Below are positions 25,350 to 33,109 of a stretch of 38,227 bases of DNA, piece after piece (position 1 is the first letter of the stretch; each line of letters opens with the position of its first letter). The DNA lies in assembly GCF_000297115.1 (NCBI RefSeq), contig NZ_CAKP01000072.1, positions 1 to 38,227 on the forward strand, read 5' to 3'. The notes beneath the pieces were generated by a model. The model had not been told where the DNA came from and ran no database searches. It worked only from the letters and a program-made list of their open reading frames with translations. Made by a program: the position numbers and the translations under genes. Origin of the DNA: Caloramator australicus RC3 (lineage in GTDB: Bacteria; Bacillota; Clostridia; Clostridiales; Caloramatoraceae).

Positions 25350-25875
25350 TTTCCTCATCCCTTTCATATACAATATTTCTAAAATCATTTAATAAAACTT
25401 TGCATTTTTCTAAGGCTTCAACAGCCTCATCTTTAAGGGGGCAATTAAAATAATCCTTTTTTTCTATTTTTTTAAACCATTTAAAAAGCTTTTCAACTTC
25501 CTCTTCATTTTCATCAAGTTCTGCAAAGGTAAAGTTTTGCCTTTTTGTTTCTTTTTCTATCTCCTTCTCAAAATCTTTGCATTTTTCAAGGATTTCAATA
25601 TAGTCTATTTCTCTTTCCTTGTTAAAGCCTGCTATTAATGCTTTGTTTTGTTCTTCGTCATCTATAGTTATGATGCAGGTAAATGCCTTGCCTCCAATTT
25701 CTTTTATCTGCTCTACAAGCTTTAAAAACTCATCCCTGCTTTCGTCGTTATCGGGAAGGATCCATATAGATTGAAGGACATTTAAGGAACCAATGGATTT
25801 TAATCTTCTCCACACGGCAACCCTGTTTTTTTGAGGTTCCCTTGGAATCTGATAAATAAGTGCCCGCCAGTTCAA
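25330..25875 (-). CDS. ChrB-like protein (chromate resistance family, N-terminal domain)
   Basis: 181 residues. The N-terminus (ALIYQIPREPQKNRVAVWRRLKS, then LQSIWILP) matches the N-terminal domain of ChrB, linked to chromate sensing or resistance in other bacteria. The remainder is acidic and helical (about residues 90-150), without the C-terminal ChrB domain. The start is TTG 25875, 6 bases after a perfect GGAGGTGA, and agrees with the family N-terminus. Co-transcribed with the MFS exporter; a tandem operator overlaps the transcription start. A real role in chromate resistance is an inference from family name only. Confidence 0.75.
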   Translation of the reverse strand: MNWRALIYQIPREPQKNRVAVWRRLKSIGSLNVLQSIWILPDNDESRDEFLKLVEQIKEIGGKAFTCIITIDDEEQNKALIAGFNKEREIDYIEILEKCKDFEKEIEKETKRQNFTFAELDENEEEVEKLFKWFKKIEKKDYFNCPLKDEAVEALEKCKVLLNDFRNIVYERDEENGFRFK

Positions 25876-25890
25876 TTAATCACCTCCTTA

Positions 25891-25922
25891 ATGTAATACT
25901 GGTTACATGTAATACTGGTTAC
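25891..25922 (-). promoter_or_regulatory. Tandem operator before ChrB-like gene
   Basis: Two perfect head-to-tail copies of ATGTAATACTGGTTAC (25891-25906 and 25907-25922), each with GTAA/TTAC inverted ends. They start 4 bases after the -10 box and cover the transcription start, as a repressor site would. No regulator gene lies next to it. Confidence 0.75.
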
Positions 25923-25926
25923 TTTT

Positions 25927-25955
25927 ATTATAGTATAGGAAAGTAATTATGTAAA
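25927..25955 (-). promoter_or_regulatory. Promoter of ChrB-like/MFS operon
   Basis: On the minus strand TTTACA (25950-25955), a 17-base spacer and a perfect TATAAT (25927-25932). Confidence 0.8.
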
Positions 25956-25994
25956 TATTGTTAAATTAAAATTTTGGGGGTTTATAATAAATCA

Positions 25995-26023
25995 TTGACA
26001 CAGCTTTATATATGTGTTATCAT
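25995..26023 (+). promoter_or_regulatory. Promoter of pyr operon
   Basis: TTGACA (25995-26000), a 17-base spacer and TATCAT (26018-26023), about 12 bases before the first PyrR-type hairpin. Confidence 0.8.
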
Positions 26024-26034
26024 AACAAAAAGAA

Positions 26035-26129
26035 CCTTTAACTCTGGTCCTGTGAGGCCGGGAAGGTGGGCAAAGGAATACTTATATGTTTATAGGATTG
26101 CTATGCCTTCCCGCAAGGGAAGGCTTTTT
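26035..26129 (+). promoter_or_regulatory. PyrR-type attenuator with terminator, pyr leader
   Basis: The first hairpin has the PyrR-binding look: a lower stem CCTT/AAGG, an upper stem GGTC (26046-26049) with GGCC (26056-26059) and loop CTGTGA, giving TCCTGTGAGGCCGGGAAGG. Downstream lies a strong terminator, GCCTTCCC (26105-26112) with GGGAAGGC (26117-26124), then T5. GGGAAGG in the first hairpin can pair with CCTTCCC of the terminator, so the two structures exclude each other in the antiterminator form. PyrR with UMP is expected to cause termination. pyrR is not in the window. Confidence 0.8.
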
Positions 26130-26135
26130 ATATAA

Positions 26136-26166
26136 CCTTTAATTTAGCCCAGCGAGGCTAGAAAGG
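26136..26166 (+). promoter_or_regulatory. Second PyrR-type hairpin over the pyrB ribosome site
   Basis: Same architecture as the first: lower stem CCTTT (26136-26140) with AAAGG (26162-26166), upper stem TAGCC (26145-26149) with GGCTA (26156-26160), loop CAGCGA. The 3' lower strand is the AAAGGAG ribosome site of pyrB, so a stabilised hairpin would block translation. No terminator follows it. Confidence 0.7.
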
Positions 26167-26175
26167 AGAGATAAT

Positions 26176-27105
26176 ATGTTAAAAGGAAGACATCTTTTAG
26201 ACCCAATGGACTTTACAACTTCAGAAATCGACGAGATTTTAGAGCTTGGAGGAGAAATCTCAAAAAATCCAGAAAAATTCTCAAAGGCATGTCAAGGGAA
26301 AATTCTTGCAACTCTTTTCTATGAACCCAGCACAAGAACAAGATTTAGCTTTGAGGCAGCGATGTTAAGACTTGGTGGGCAGGTAATAGGTTTTTCAGAA
26401 CCAAATTCATCATCAGTAGCAAAGGGCGAGAGCATAGCAGATACGATAAGAACAATTGCTTGCTATGCAGATATTGCCGTTATGAGGCATCCTAAGGAAG
26501 GAGCTCCAAGGGTTGCAGCGATGTATTCTTCAATTCCAGTTATAAACGCAGGCGATGGAGGGCATCAACATCCAACTCAAACATTAACGGATCTTCTAAC
26601 TATAAAATCTTTAAAGGGCACTCTCTCAAATCTTACCATAGGCCTTTGTGGCGACTTAAAGTTTGGAAGAACTGTCCACTCCCTAATTAAAGCCATGTCA
26701 AGATACGAAAACAACAAATTTATCTTAATTTCCCCAAAGGAGCTTAAGGTTCCCGATTATATAAAAAAGGAAGTATTAGAAAAAAACAATATAGAATTTT
26801 TAGAGGTTGAAAGGATGGAGGATGTTATAGGGAAATTAGACATCCTTTATATGACCAGGGTTCAAAGAGAAAGATTTTTTAACGAAGAGGAATATTTAAG
26901 GCTAAAGGATAGCTATATCCTCGACAAGGCAAAATTAAAGGGAGCCAAAGAGGATATGATAATACTGCATCCTCTTCCAAGGGTAAATGAAATTGCAGTT
27001 GAGGTTGATGAGGATAAAAGGGCAAAATACTTTGAACAGGCAAAATATGGCATGTTCGTAAGAATGGCTCTTATAATGAAACTTTTGGGGGTGGAAGTAT
27101 GCTAA
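26176..27105 (+). CDS. pyrB: Aspartate carbamoyltransferase catalytic chain PyrB
   Basis: 309 residues. It makes carbamoyl-aspartate, the first committed step to UMP. The carbamoyl-phosphate site is [16 protein letters not shown], and the chain also shows [27 protein letters not shown] and [14 protein letters not shown]. Followed at once by the regulatory chain gene pyrI with a 7-base overlap, so the enzyme should be the allosteric dodecamer type, unlike the lone PyrB of B. subtilis. AAAGGAGAG precedes ATG 26176 and is masked by an RNA hairpin. Confidence 0.97.
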   Translation: MLKGRHLLDPMDFTTSEIDEILELGGEISKNPEKFSKACQGKILATLFYEPSTRTRFSFEAAMLRLGGQVIGFSEPNSSSVAKGESIADTIRTIACYADIAVMRHPKEGAPRVAAMYSSIPVINAGDGGHQHPTQTLTDLLTIKSLKGTLSNLTIGLCGDLKFGRTVHSLIKAMSRYENNKFILISPKELKVPDYIKKEVLEKNNIEFLEVERMEDVIGKLDILYMTRVQRERFFNEEEYLRLKDSYILDKAKLKGAKEDMIILHPLPRVNEIAVEVDEDKRAKYFEQAKYGMFVRMALIMKLLGVEVC

Positions 27106-27530
27106 CAGTAAACAGCATAAAAAATGGAATAGTAATAGATCATATTAAGGCCGGCCTTGGGATAAAAATATTTAAAATGCTTGGGCTTGACAAGATAGAT
27201 AGCGCAGTTTGTCTTCTAATGAACGTTCCAAGCGAAAAGCTTGGTAAAAAGGACATCATAAAGATAGAAAATGTAGTTGACATAGATCTTACAATCCTTG
27301 GGATACTTGATCCCAACATAACAATAAATGTTATAAAGGATGAGGTTATAGTTGAAAAGAAGAAGTTTGAGCTTCCAGAGAGGGTGGAAAATGTTTTAAA
27401 CTGCAAAAATCCAAGATGCGTAACCTCTATTGAAAAATATATAGATCATGTCTTTTACCTTGTTGATAAGGAAAAGGGAGAATATAGGTGTATGTATTGC
27501 GATGAGATATATACCCTTTCGGAGGTTTGA
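27099..27530 (+). CDS. pyrI: Aspartate carbamoyltransferase regulatory chain PyrI
   Basis: 143 residues. It binds nucleotides at its N-terminal domain and PyrB through a C-terminal zinc domain. The four zinc ligands are C102, C107, C131 and C134, with the same spacing as in E. coli (CKNPRC and CMYC). The N-terminal [19 protein letters not shown] is the effector-site region. It overlaps pyrB by 7 bases and lies 2 bases before pyrC. Confidence 0.96.
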   Translation: MLTVNSIKNGIVIDHIKAGLGIKIFKMLGLDKIDSAVCLLMNVPSEKLGKKDIIKIENVVDIDLTILGILDPNITINVIKDEVIVEKKKFELPERVENVLNCKNPRCVTSIEKYIDHVFYLVDKEKGEYRCMYCDEIYTLSEV

Positions 27531-27532
27531 TT

Positions 27533-28717
27533 ATGGAACTTTTAATAAAGAATGTTAATATTGTGGATAGCTCAAAGGCCTTCTGTGGAGATGTTTATAT
27601 AAATAATGGGAAAATAGAAGATATAGGTATATTAAATAGGGATTGTGAAGTTTTGGATGGAGAAGGCCTATACCTTCTCCCATCCTTTGTAGATCTTCAT
27701 GCCCACTTTAGGGAACCAGGATATGAATACAAAGAGGATATATTATCAGGTTCAATGGCGGCGGTAAAGGGAGGATATACTGCCGTTAATCTTATGGGCA
27801 ATACAAATCCTCCCTGCTCTTATATGGATATAGTTGATTATGTCCTTGATAGGGCAAGAAGAATTGGACTTGTTGACATTCACCAAACCGTTACAATAAC
27901 AAAGGATATGTTAGGAAAGGATATAGACCATCTTAAATTAATAGATGAAAGGGTTAAATTTATATCCGACGACGGAAAGGGTATAGTAAACAACAAAGTG
28001 ATGCTCCTTGCTATGCAAGTTGCAAAGGAAAAAGGAATTACAGTGATATCCCATGCGGAGGATGAGGAAATTTCAAAGATAGATACAAGGCTTTCAGAAA
28101 ACTTAATGACAAAAAGGGATATAGAGCTTGCAAAGTTTACAGGATGCAGCCTCCATATAGCCCATGTAAGCACCAAAGAGGCGATGGAGGAGATAGCGAC
28201 TGCAAAGGATAAGGGACTTAAGATAACCTGTGAAGTTACGCCCCATCATATTTTCGGAACAAGTAGTCTTAATTATAAAGTAAATCCACCATTGAGGGAA
28301 AGAGAAGACATAGAAGCTTTGATAAGGGCGATTAAAAGGGGATATGTAGATGCCATAGCAACAGACCATGCCCCCCATACTAAAGAGGATAAGGAAAAGG
28401 GAGCTATGGGGATTTCAGGCATTGAAGTCGCCTTCCCTATATGCTTTACGAAGCTTGTTCTTGAGGGCCATATAACTTTAAATAGACTTATAAAGATTAT
28501 GTCTGAAAACCCTGCAAGGATAATGGGGCTTTACAAAGGAAAAATAGAGGTAGGATACGATGGAGACTTGGTTTTGGTTGATTTAAAAAAGAATTATAAA
28601 ATTGACCCATCAAGCTTTTTATCAAAGGGGAAAAACAATCCCTTCGATGGATATGAAGTTTATGGAAGGGTAGTTTCAACTATAAAGGCTGGGAAAGTTC
28701 TTTTTAGGGGTGATTGA
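27533..28717 (+). CDS. pyrC: Dihydroorotase PyrC, class I
   Basis: A 394-residue metal-dependent amidohydrolase that cyclises carbamoyl-aspartate to dihydroorotate. The metal-binding HAHFREPG, the carboxylated-lysine equivalent region in VKFISDDGKG, the HIAHVST motif and ATDHAPHTKEDK are in place. I start it at ATG 27533, 6 bases after GGAGGT and two bases past the pyrI stop; an in-frame TTG at 27527 lies inside the spacer. Confidence 0.95.
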   Translation: MELLIKNVNIVDSSKAFCGDVYINNGKIEDIGILNRDCEVLDGEGLYLLPSFVDLHAHFREPGYEYKEDILSGSMAAVKGGYTAVNLMGNTNPPCSYMDIVDYVLDRARRIGLVDIHQTVTITKDMLGKDIDHLKLIDERVKFISDDGKGIVNNKVMLLAMQVAKEKGITVISHAEDEEISKIDTRLSENLMTKRDIELAKFTGCSLHIAHVSTKEAMEEIATAKDKGLKITCEVTPHHIFGTSSLNYKVNPPLREREDIEALIRAIKRGYVDAIATDHAPHTKEDKEKGAMGISGIEVAFPICFTKLVLEGHITLNRLIKIMSENPARIMGLYKGKIEVGYDGDLVLVDLKKNYKIDPSSFLSKGKNNPFDGYEVYGRVVSTIKAGKVLFRGD

Positions 28718-28718
28718 T

Positions 28719-29564
28719 TTGATTATAGATAGGTTATATGAAGCAGTAGAAAAAAAGGGACCTGTATGTGTGGGGCTTGACACTTCATTAGATTATATTC
28801 CAAAGGATTTTTTAAACAAGTTTGTATCCCCCTATGATGCTCTATTTGAATTCAATAAAAGGATAATAGACGCAACGGAGGATGCAGTAGCCTGCTTTAA
28901 GGTTCAAATCGCCTACTATGAAGCCTTAGGAATAGAGGGAATGAAGGTATATAGCAAAACTGTAAAATATCTTAAAAGTAGAGGAAACATCGTAATTGGA
29001 GATATTAAAAGATCCGATATTTCTGATACTGCAAAGATGTATGCAAGGGCTTACTTTGAAGGAGATTTTGAGGTGGATTTAATAACAGTAAATCCGTATA
29101 TGGGAATAGATAGTATAATGCCCTTTTTAGAGTATGTGGATAAGGAGAAGGGAATATTTGTCCTAGTAAAGACATCAAACCCCTCCTGCAAAGATCTTCA
29201 AACTTTATATGCAGGGGAAAAAAGGGTTTTTGAAAGGGTGTATGATTTTCTAAAGCCATATATTGAAAAAAGTTTAGGTAAATACGGTTATAGTCCAATT
29301 GGTGCAGTTGTCGGATGCACAAACTCCGATGAGGCTCTAGATATAAGAAAAAAGTTAAATGGTATGTTCTTTTTAATCCCTGGGTATGGTGCTCAGGGCG
29401 GAGGGGCAGAAGACGTTAAAAGGCTTTTAGTAGATGGAAACGGAGGAGTTGTAAACTCATCAAGGGGGATTCTTTTGGCCTATAAAAAATACGAGGATGA
29501 TTTCGATATTGCAGCAAGAAAAGAAGTTTTAAGGATGAGGGAGGAGATAATAAATGCAATATAA
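28719..29564 (+). CDS. pyrF: Orotidine 5'-phosphate decarboxylase PyrF
   Basis: About 281 residues, the longer PyrF form found in clostridia and actinobacteria. It decarboxylates OMP to UMP. The catalytic D-x-K-x-x-D array is GDIKRSDIS, with VGLDTSLDYIP at the N-terminus and FLIPGYGAQGGGAEDV and GGVVNSSRGIL at the C-terminus. The start is uncertain: TTG 28719 has AGGGGT 7 bases upstream, while GTG 28710, in the same frame, overlaps that site. It overlaps pyrK by 11 bases. Confidence 0.93.
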   Translation: MIIDRLYEAVEKKGPVCVGLDTSLDYIPKDFLNKFVSPYDALFEFNKRIIDATEDAVACFKVQIAYYEALGIEGMKVYSKTVKYLKSRGNIVIGDIKRSDISDTAKMYARAYFEGDFEVDLITVNPYMGIDSIMPFLEYVDKEKGIFVLVKTSNPSCKDLQTLYAGEKRVFERVYDFLKPYIEKSLGKYGYSPIGAVVGCTNSDEALDIRKKLNGMFFLIPGYGAQGGGAEDVKRLLVDGNGGVVNSSRGILLAYKKYEDDFDIAARKEVLRMREEIINAI

Positions 29565-30279
29565 ATCCCTTGATGTTTTAGAAAATGTAATGGTGGCTGA
29601 AAACATATATAAACTTACATTAAAGGGCGAATACGAAGTAAAGCCAGGGCAATTTTTTATGCTAAAGTCTTGGGAGGATGAGCCCATCCTTTCAAGACCC
29701 TTTAGTATATACGATAAAGGAGAAGATTATATTAGCTTTCTTTATGAGGTTAAAGGAAAGGGAACGGAGAAATTATCAAGATTAAAAAAGGAAGATAAGG
29801 TTAAAGTTTTAGGCCCTTTAGGAAATGGAATGGATGTATCAAGGATAAAGGGTAAAGTTGCTTTAATAGGTGGAGGAATTGGGATAGCCCCTTTAGCTTA
29901 CTTTGCAAAAAAGATAGAGGCAGATGTTGACATATACTTTGGATTTAGGGATGAAGTATATGGAATAGAAAATTTAAGGAACAAAGAATTGTTTATAACC
30001 ACAAAAAGTGGGAGGGTAGGTTATAAGGGTTATGTAACCGATATATTTAATCCTTTTGATTACAACCTAGTGATAACCTGCGGTCCTTTAGTTATGATGA
30101 ATAAAGTTAAAAGGATATGCGAAAAAACTGCAACTCCCCTTTATCTTTTGATGGAGAGCAAAATGGCCTGTGGAATAGGAGCCTGCCTTGTATGCGCCTG
30201 CAAAACAAAGGATGGGATGAGAAGGGTTTGCAAAGACGGACCAATATTTAAAGGTGAGGAGGTTGTTTTAGATGCTTGA
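29554..30279 (+). CDS. pyrK: Dihydroorotate dehydrogenase electron transfer subunit PyrK
   Basis: A 241-residue FAD and [2Fe-2S] protein that passes electrons from dihydroorotate dehydrogenase to NAD. The FAD site is [10 protein letters not shown], the nucleotide site is [15 protein letters not shown], and the four cluster cysteines lie in [18 protein letters not shown] with a further one at RRVCKDGP. It works as a heterotetramer with PyrD encoded next; the genes overlap by 8 bases. Start ATG 29554 lies inside the pyrF end, with GGGAGGAG upstream. Confidence 0.95.
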   Translation: MQYKSLDVLENVMVAENIYKLTLKGEYEVKPGQFFMLKSWEDEPILSRPFSIYDKGEDYISFLYEVKGKGTEKLSRLKKEDKVKVLGPLGNGMDVSRIKGKVALIGGGIGIAPLAYFAKKIEADVDIYFGFRDEVYGIENLRNKELFITTKSGRVGYKGYVTDIFNPFDYNLVITCGPLVMMNKVKRICEKTATPLYLLMESKMACGIGACLVCACKTKDGMRRVCKDGPIFKGEEVVLDA

Positions 30280-31168
30280 AATTACTTTATGGGGGAAAAA
30301 ATTTAAAAACCCTGTTATTGCAGCTTCTGGAACCTTTGGATTTGGAAGAGAATACAATGAACTTTATGATGTATCTGTCCTTGGAGGAATTGCAACAAAG
30401 GGATTAACCCTTAAAAAAAGGGAAGGAAATGAAGGGGAAAGGTGCTATGAAACGGCAGGTGGAATGTTAAATAGCGTAGGCCTTCAAAATCCAGGAATAG
30501 ATTATTTTATAGAAAATGAACTTACCTTTATGAAAAGCTTAAACACTGTTATAATTGCAAACCTTAGTGGGGGAAGTATAGAAGAATATGTTAAGGGTGC
30601 AGAAAAGCTTGATAAAAGCGATGTAGATATAATAGAGCTTAATATATCATGTCCAAATGTTAAGGAGGGCGGCATGAACTTTGGAATAAAGTCAAAGGTT
30701 GCAAGGGAGGTTGTAAGGGAGGTTCGAAAAGTAGTTGAAAAACCTCTTGTAGTTAAGCTCTCACCTAATGCTGAAGATATCGTCGATATGGCGGTATCCT
30801 GTGTAGAAGAAGGTGCTGATGGAATATCTCTTGTAAATACCTTTAAGGCTATGGCGATAGATATTTATAAAAGAAAGCCTGTGTTTAAAAACGTATTTGC
30901 AGGTTTGTCAGGGCCTTCAATAAAGCCGATAGCCCTAAGGATGGTTTATGAGGTTTCAAAGGCAGTTGATGTCCCTGTTATAGGTCTTGGCGGTATAAGA
31001 GACTACAAGGATGCAATAGAGTTTATGATGGCAGGGGCAAGCCTTGTGCAGGTTGGAACGGCAAATTTTATAAACCCCTTTGCCTGCATAGAGATTGTAA
31101 AGGGAATGGAAAACTTTTTAAAGGTGCAGGGGATAAACAGCATAGGAGAAATTATAGGGATAGTTTAA
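30272..31168 (+). CDS. pyrD: Dihydroorotate dehydrogenase B catalytic subunit PyrD
   Basis: A 298-residue FMN TIM barrel that oxidises dihydroorotate to orotate, with electrons leaving through PyrK. It shows [50 protein letters not shown] with the catalytic Cys of the class 1B enzyme, VVKLSPN, and [13 protein letters not shown]...VQVGTANF. Class 1B uses NAD and not quinone, suited to an anaerobe. GGTGAGGAGG precedes ATG 30272. Confidence 0.96.
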   Translation: MLEITLWGKKFKNPVIAASGTFGFGREYNELYDVSVLGGIATKGLTLKKREGNEGERCYETAGGMLNSVGLQNPGIDYFIENELTFMKSLNTVIIANLSGGSIEEYVKGAEKLDKSDVDIIELNISCPNVKEGGMNFGIKSKVAREVVREVRKVVEKPLVVKLSPNAEDIVDMAVSCVEEGADGISLVNTFKAMAIDIYKRKPVFKNVFAGLSGPSIKPIALRMVYEVSKAVDVPVIGLGGIRDYKDAIEFMMAGASLVQVGTANFINPFACIEIVKGMENFLKVQGINSIGEIIGIV

Positions 31169-31181
31169 TGGAGGGATAGAG

Positions 31182-31739
31182 ATGGATGTAATGAAAATTC
31201 TTCTTGAAACCGGTGCTTTGTTAGAAGGACATTTTATTTTGACTTCAGGAAGGCACAGCGATAGATTTATAATGTGTTCTAAGCTTATGATGTTCCCGGA
31301 TAAAGCTGAGGTTGTTTTGAAAAATGTGGTAGAAAAGCTAAGGGATGTTGAGTTTGATGTGGTTGTTGGTCCTGCGATGGGGGGAGTTTTGGTATCCTAT
31401 GAAATTGCAAGGCAGATGGGAAAGGTAGCGATGTTTACTGAAAAAGAAGGCGAAGGTTTTGTCTTAAGACGAGGATTTGAAATAAAAAAGGGGCAAAAGG
31501 TGTTAATAGCAGAGGATGTTGTAACAACAGGGAAATCCTCAGGAGGCACTATAGAAGTTGTAAAAGCATTAGGAGGCGAAGTTGTTGGAATAGCCTGCAT
31601 AGTGGATAGAAGCAGCAGGGAATTTGAAAACCCAATATATAGCGCAATAAAGCTTAATATAGAAACCTATGAAGAAGCAGATTGCCCCTTATGTAAAAAA
31701 GGAATCCCTTTAATAAAGCCTAAAATACAAAAATCTTAA
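31182..31739 (+). CDS. pyrE: Orotate phosphoribosyltransferase PyrE
   Basis: 185 residues. It adds ribose phosphate from PRPP to orotate. The PRPP loop is VLIAEDVVTTGKSSGG, with HFILTSGRHSDRFI at the N-terminus and VVVGPAMGGVLVSYEIARQM. The tail DCPLCKKGIPLIKPK is normal for this clade. TGGAGGGATAG precedes ATG 31182. Last gene of the operon; a perfect palindromic repeat begins at its stop codon and may act as its 3' hairpin. Confidence 0.96.
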   Translation: MDVMKILLETGALLEGHFILTSGRHSDRFIMCSKLMMFPDKAEVVLKNVVEKLRDVEFDVVVGPAMGGVLVSYEIARQMGKVAMFTEKEGEGFVLRRGFEIKKGQKVLIAEDVVTTGKSSGGTIEVVKALGGEVVGIACIVDRSSREFENPIYSAIKLNIETYEEADCPLCKKGIPLIKPKIQKS

Positions 31740-31765
31740 TCTTAAGTGCCTGGCACTTAAGATTA
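31737..31765. repeat. AAGTGCC palindrome copy, longest form
   Basis: A 29-base perfect palindrome, 14-bp arms around one central T, with core AAGTGCCTGGCACTT at 31744-31758 and outer arms TAATCTT and AAGATTA. Its first three bases are the pyrE stop codon. There is no T-run, so it is not a standard terminator. Confidence 0.9.
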
Positions 31766-31780
31766 CTGCGTAAAATTTAA

Positions 31781-31809
31781 TTGACATTATTACTAATTAG
31801 TAGTATATT
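31781..31809 (+). promoter_or_regulatory. marR promoter with internal operator
   Basis: TTGACA (31781-31786), a 17-base spacer and TATATT (31804-31809). The spacer holds the perfect palindrome TACTAATTAGTA (31791-31802). Transcription should start at about 31816, the first base of the ATG. Confidence 0.8.
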
Positions 31810-31815
31810 AATTAT

Positions 31816-32223
31816 ATGAATAGGAAGTCTTATGGAGAAATAAATGATATTAATTTGAAGACCCTAATTGCAATCAGCAGAAGTTATCAAACAATATTAA
31901 AAAGATTGAACAAAGTATTTAAGGAAGGAGGTTTAACTCCGTCTCAATTTGGTGTTCTTGAGGCATTATACCACAAAGGCGATTTAAGAATTGGGGAGAT
32001 AATTGAAAAGATTCTTTCTACAGGCGGTAATATGACAGTCGTTATCGATAATCTTGAGAAGAGTGGAATGGTTAAAAGATACCAGGATCCTAACGACAGA
32101 AGAGCATCAATTATAAGTATTACTGAAAAAGGCAGAAGAAAAATAGAAGAAATTTTTCCAATTCACCTCGAAGAGCTAAACAATGCTTTGATCAATCTTT
32201 CATTAGAGGAAAAAAAATTTTAA
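31816..32223 (+). CDS. MarR-family transcriptional regulator, C-terminus frameshifted
   Basis: 135 residues of winged-helix MarR fold: dimer helix (LKTLIAISRSYQTILKRL), recognition region (FGVLEALYHKGDLRIGEIIEKIL), and wing (MVKRYQDPNDRRASIISITEKGR). It probably represses itself and the azoreductase gene, since the same 12-base palindrome lies in both promoters. It has no ribosome site; ATG 31816 coincides with the expected transcription start, so the mRNA is probably leaderless. The protein ends early in an A8 run (32210-32217). One extra A would extend it with ILINLHKKLNNKL, a normal MarR tail, ending at 32258. Confidence 0.85.
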   Translation: MNRKSYGEINDINLKTLIAISRSYQTILKRLNKVFKEGGLTPSQFGVLEALYHKGDLRIGEIIEKILSTGGNMTVVIDNLEKSGMVKRYQDPNDRRASIISITEKGRRKIEEIFPIHLEELNNALINLSLEEKKF

Positions 32224-32262
32224 TTAATCTACATAAAAAGCTTAACAATAAACTCTAATTTT

Positions 32263-32291
32263 TTTATCAATATATTACTAATTAGTATATT
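32263..32291 (+). promoter_or_regulatory. azoreductase promoter with MarR operator
   Basis: The palindrome TACTAATTAGTA recurs at 32276-32287, partly overlapping a -10 box TATATT (32286-32291). The -35 (TTTATC, 32263-32268) is weak at 17 bases. The layout copies the marR promoter, and a half site ATTAGTAG follows at 32296-32303. Confidence 0.6.
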
Positions 32292-32370
32292 TTGAATTAG
32301 TAGAAATAAGGTTTAAAAATAATATATTTAATAAAAAATATAATAAAAAATATAAAAGGAGGAAAAGTAA

Positions 32371-33000
32371 ATGAGAAAGGTTTTATACATTACTGCAAAT
32401 CCTAAAAAAGTCGAAAATTCTTTTAGCCTTTGGGCAGGTGAAGAATTTTTAAAAAGTTACAAGCAAAATAACCCTGAAGACGAAATTAAGAAGATTGATG
32501 TCTATGCTGAAAACATCCCTTTAATTGATGCTGATGTTTTAAATGCATGGGGAAAGTTTCAAGGAGGTGCATCTTTTGACGATCTAACAGAAGATGAAAA
32601 GGAAAAAGTTGCAAGAATGAATGAAATTGTAGATGAATTTATTTCAGCTGACAAATATATATTTGTATCACCACTATGGAACTTTACAATTCCACCAATG
32701 TTAAAGGCCTATATAGACAATATTTGTATAGCAGGAAAGACTTTTAAATATACTGAAAACGGTCCTATTGGTTTATTAAATGGCAAGAAAGCCCTTCATA
32801 TACAAGCTTCTGGCAGCATCTACACTGATAGTCCAATTAAGGAAATGGAACTTGGAGATAGATACTTAAAAACAGTGCTCGCATTCATAGGAGTTAACGA
32901 TTTCGAATCAATTCTTCTTGAAGGGACAGCACTTTTGCATCCATATGTGGTAAAAAACAAGGTGGAAGAAAAAATTAAAGAAATATCAAGAAGGTTTTAA
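32371..33000 (+). CDS. FMN-dependent NADH azoreductase-like flavoprotein
   Basis: A 209-residue flavodoxin-fold protein of the AzoR/NAD(P)H quinone reductase group: VLYITANPKKVENSFS binds FMN phosphate, FVSPLWNFTIPPMLKAYIDNI is the family hallmark, and HIQASGSIYTDSPI is the second flavin loop. These enzymes reduce quinones, azo compounds and other electrophiles by two electrons. With an upstream MarR regulator sharing its operator, this looks like an electrophile or redox-stress module. AAAGGAGG precedes ATG 32371. Confidence 0.9.
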   Translation: MRKVLYITANPKKVENSFSLWAGEEFLKSYKQNNPEDEIKKIDVYAENIPLIDADVLNAWGKFQGGASFDDLTEDEKEKVARMNEIVDEFISADKYIFVSPLWNFTIPPMLKAYIDNICIAGKTFKYTENGPIGLLNGKKALHIQASGSIYTDSPIKEMELGDRYLKTVLAFIGVNDFESILLEGTALLHPYVVKNKVEEKIKEISRRF

Positions 33001-33005
33001 TCAAA

Positions 33006-33024
33006 GATACAGGCACTTAAGATT
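33006..33024. repeat. Decayed AAGTGCC palindrome, right half only
   Basis: AGGCACTTAAGATT (33011-33024) matches the right half of the extended repeat; the left half has three or more changes. It begins just after the azoreductase stop. Confidence 0.55.
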
Positions 33025-33033
33025 TAAGTTTTT

Positions 33034-33066
33034 AAACCAGGTTATCCTGGTTTATTTTTATTTTTT
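33034..33066 (+). terminator. Terminator after azoreductase gene
   Basis: AAACCAGG (33034-33041) pairs with CCTGGTTT (33046-33053), 4-base loop, followed by a T-rich run. Confidence 0.8.
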
Positions 33067-33069
33067 GGG

Positions 33070-33078
33070 TGTTATAAT
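33070..33078 (+). promoter_or_regulatory. Extended -10 promoter of radical SAM gene
   Basis: TGTTATAAT (33070-33078) is an extended -10 box with consensus TATAAT; no good -35 is visible. It lies 32 bases before the ATG. Confidence 0.55.
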
Positions 33079-33109
33079 TTAAGTAGCACGTTAATAAAGG
33101 GTGATAGAA

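Noticed and set aside
25891-25922. Short CRISPR array
   Set aside because: Only two adjacent units without spacers; position after the -10 box fits an operator.
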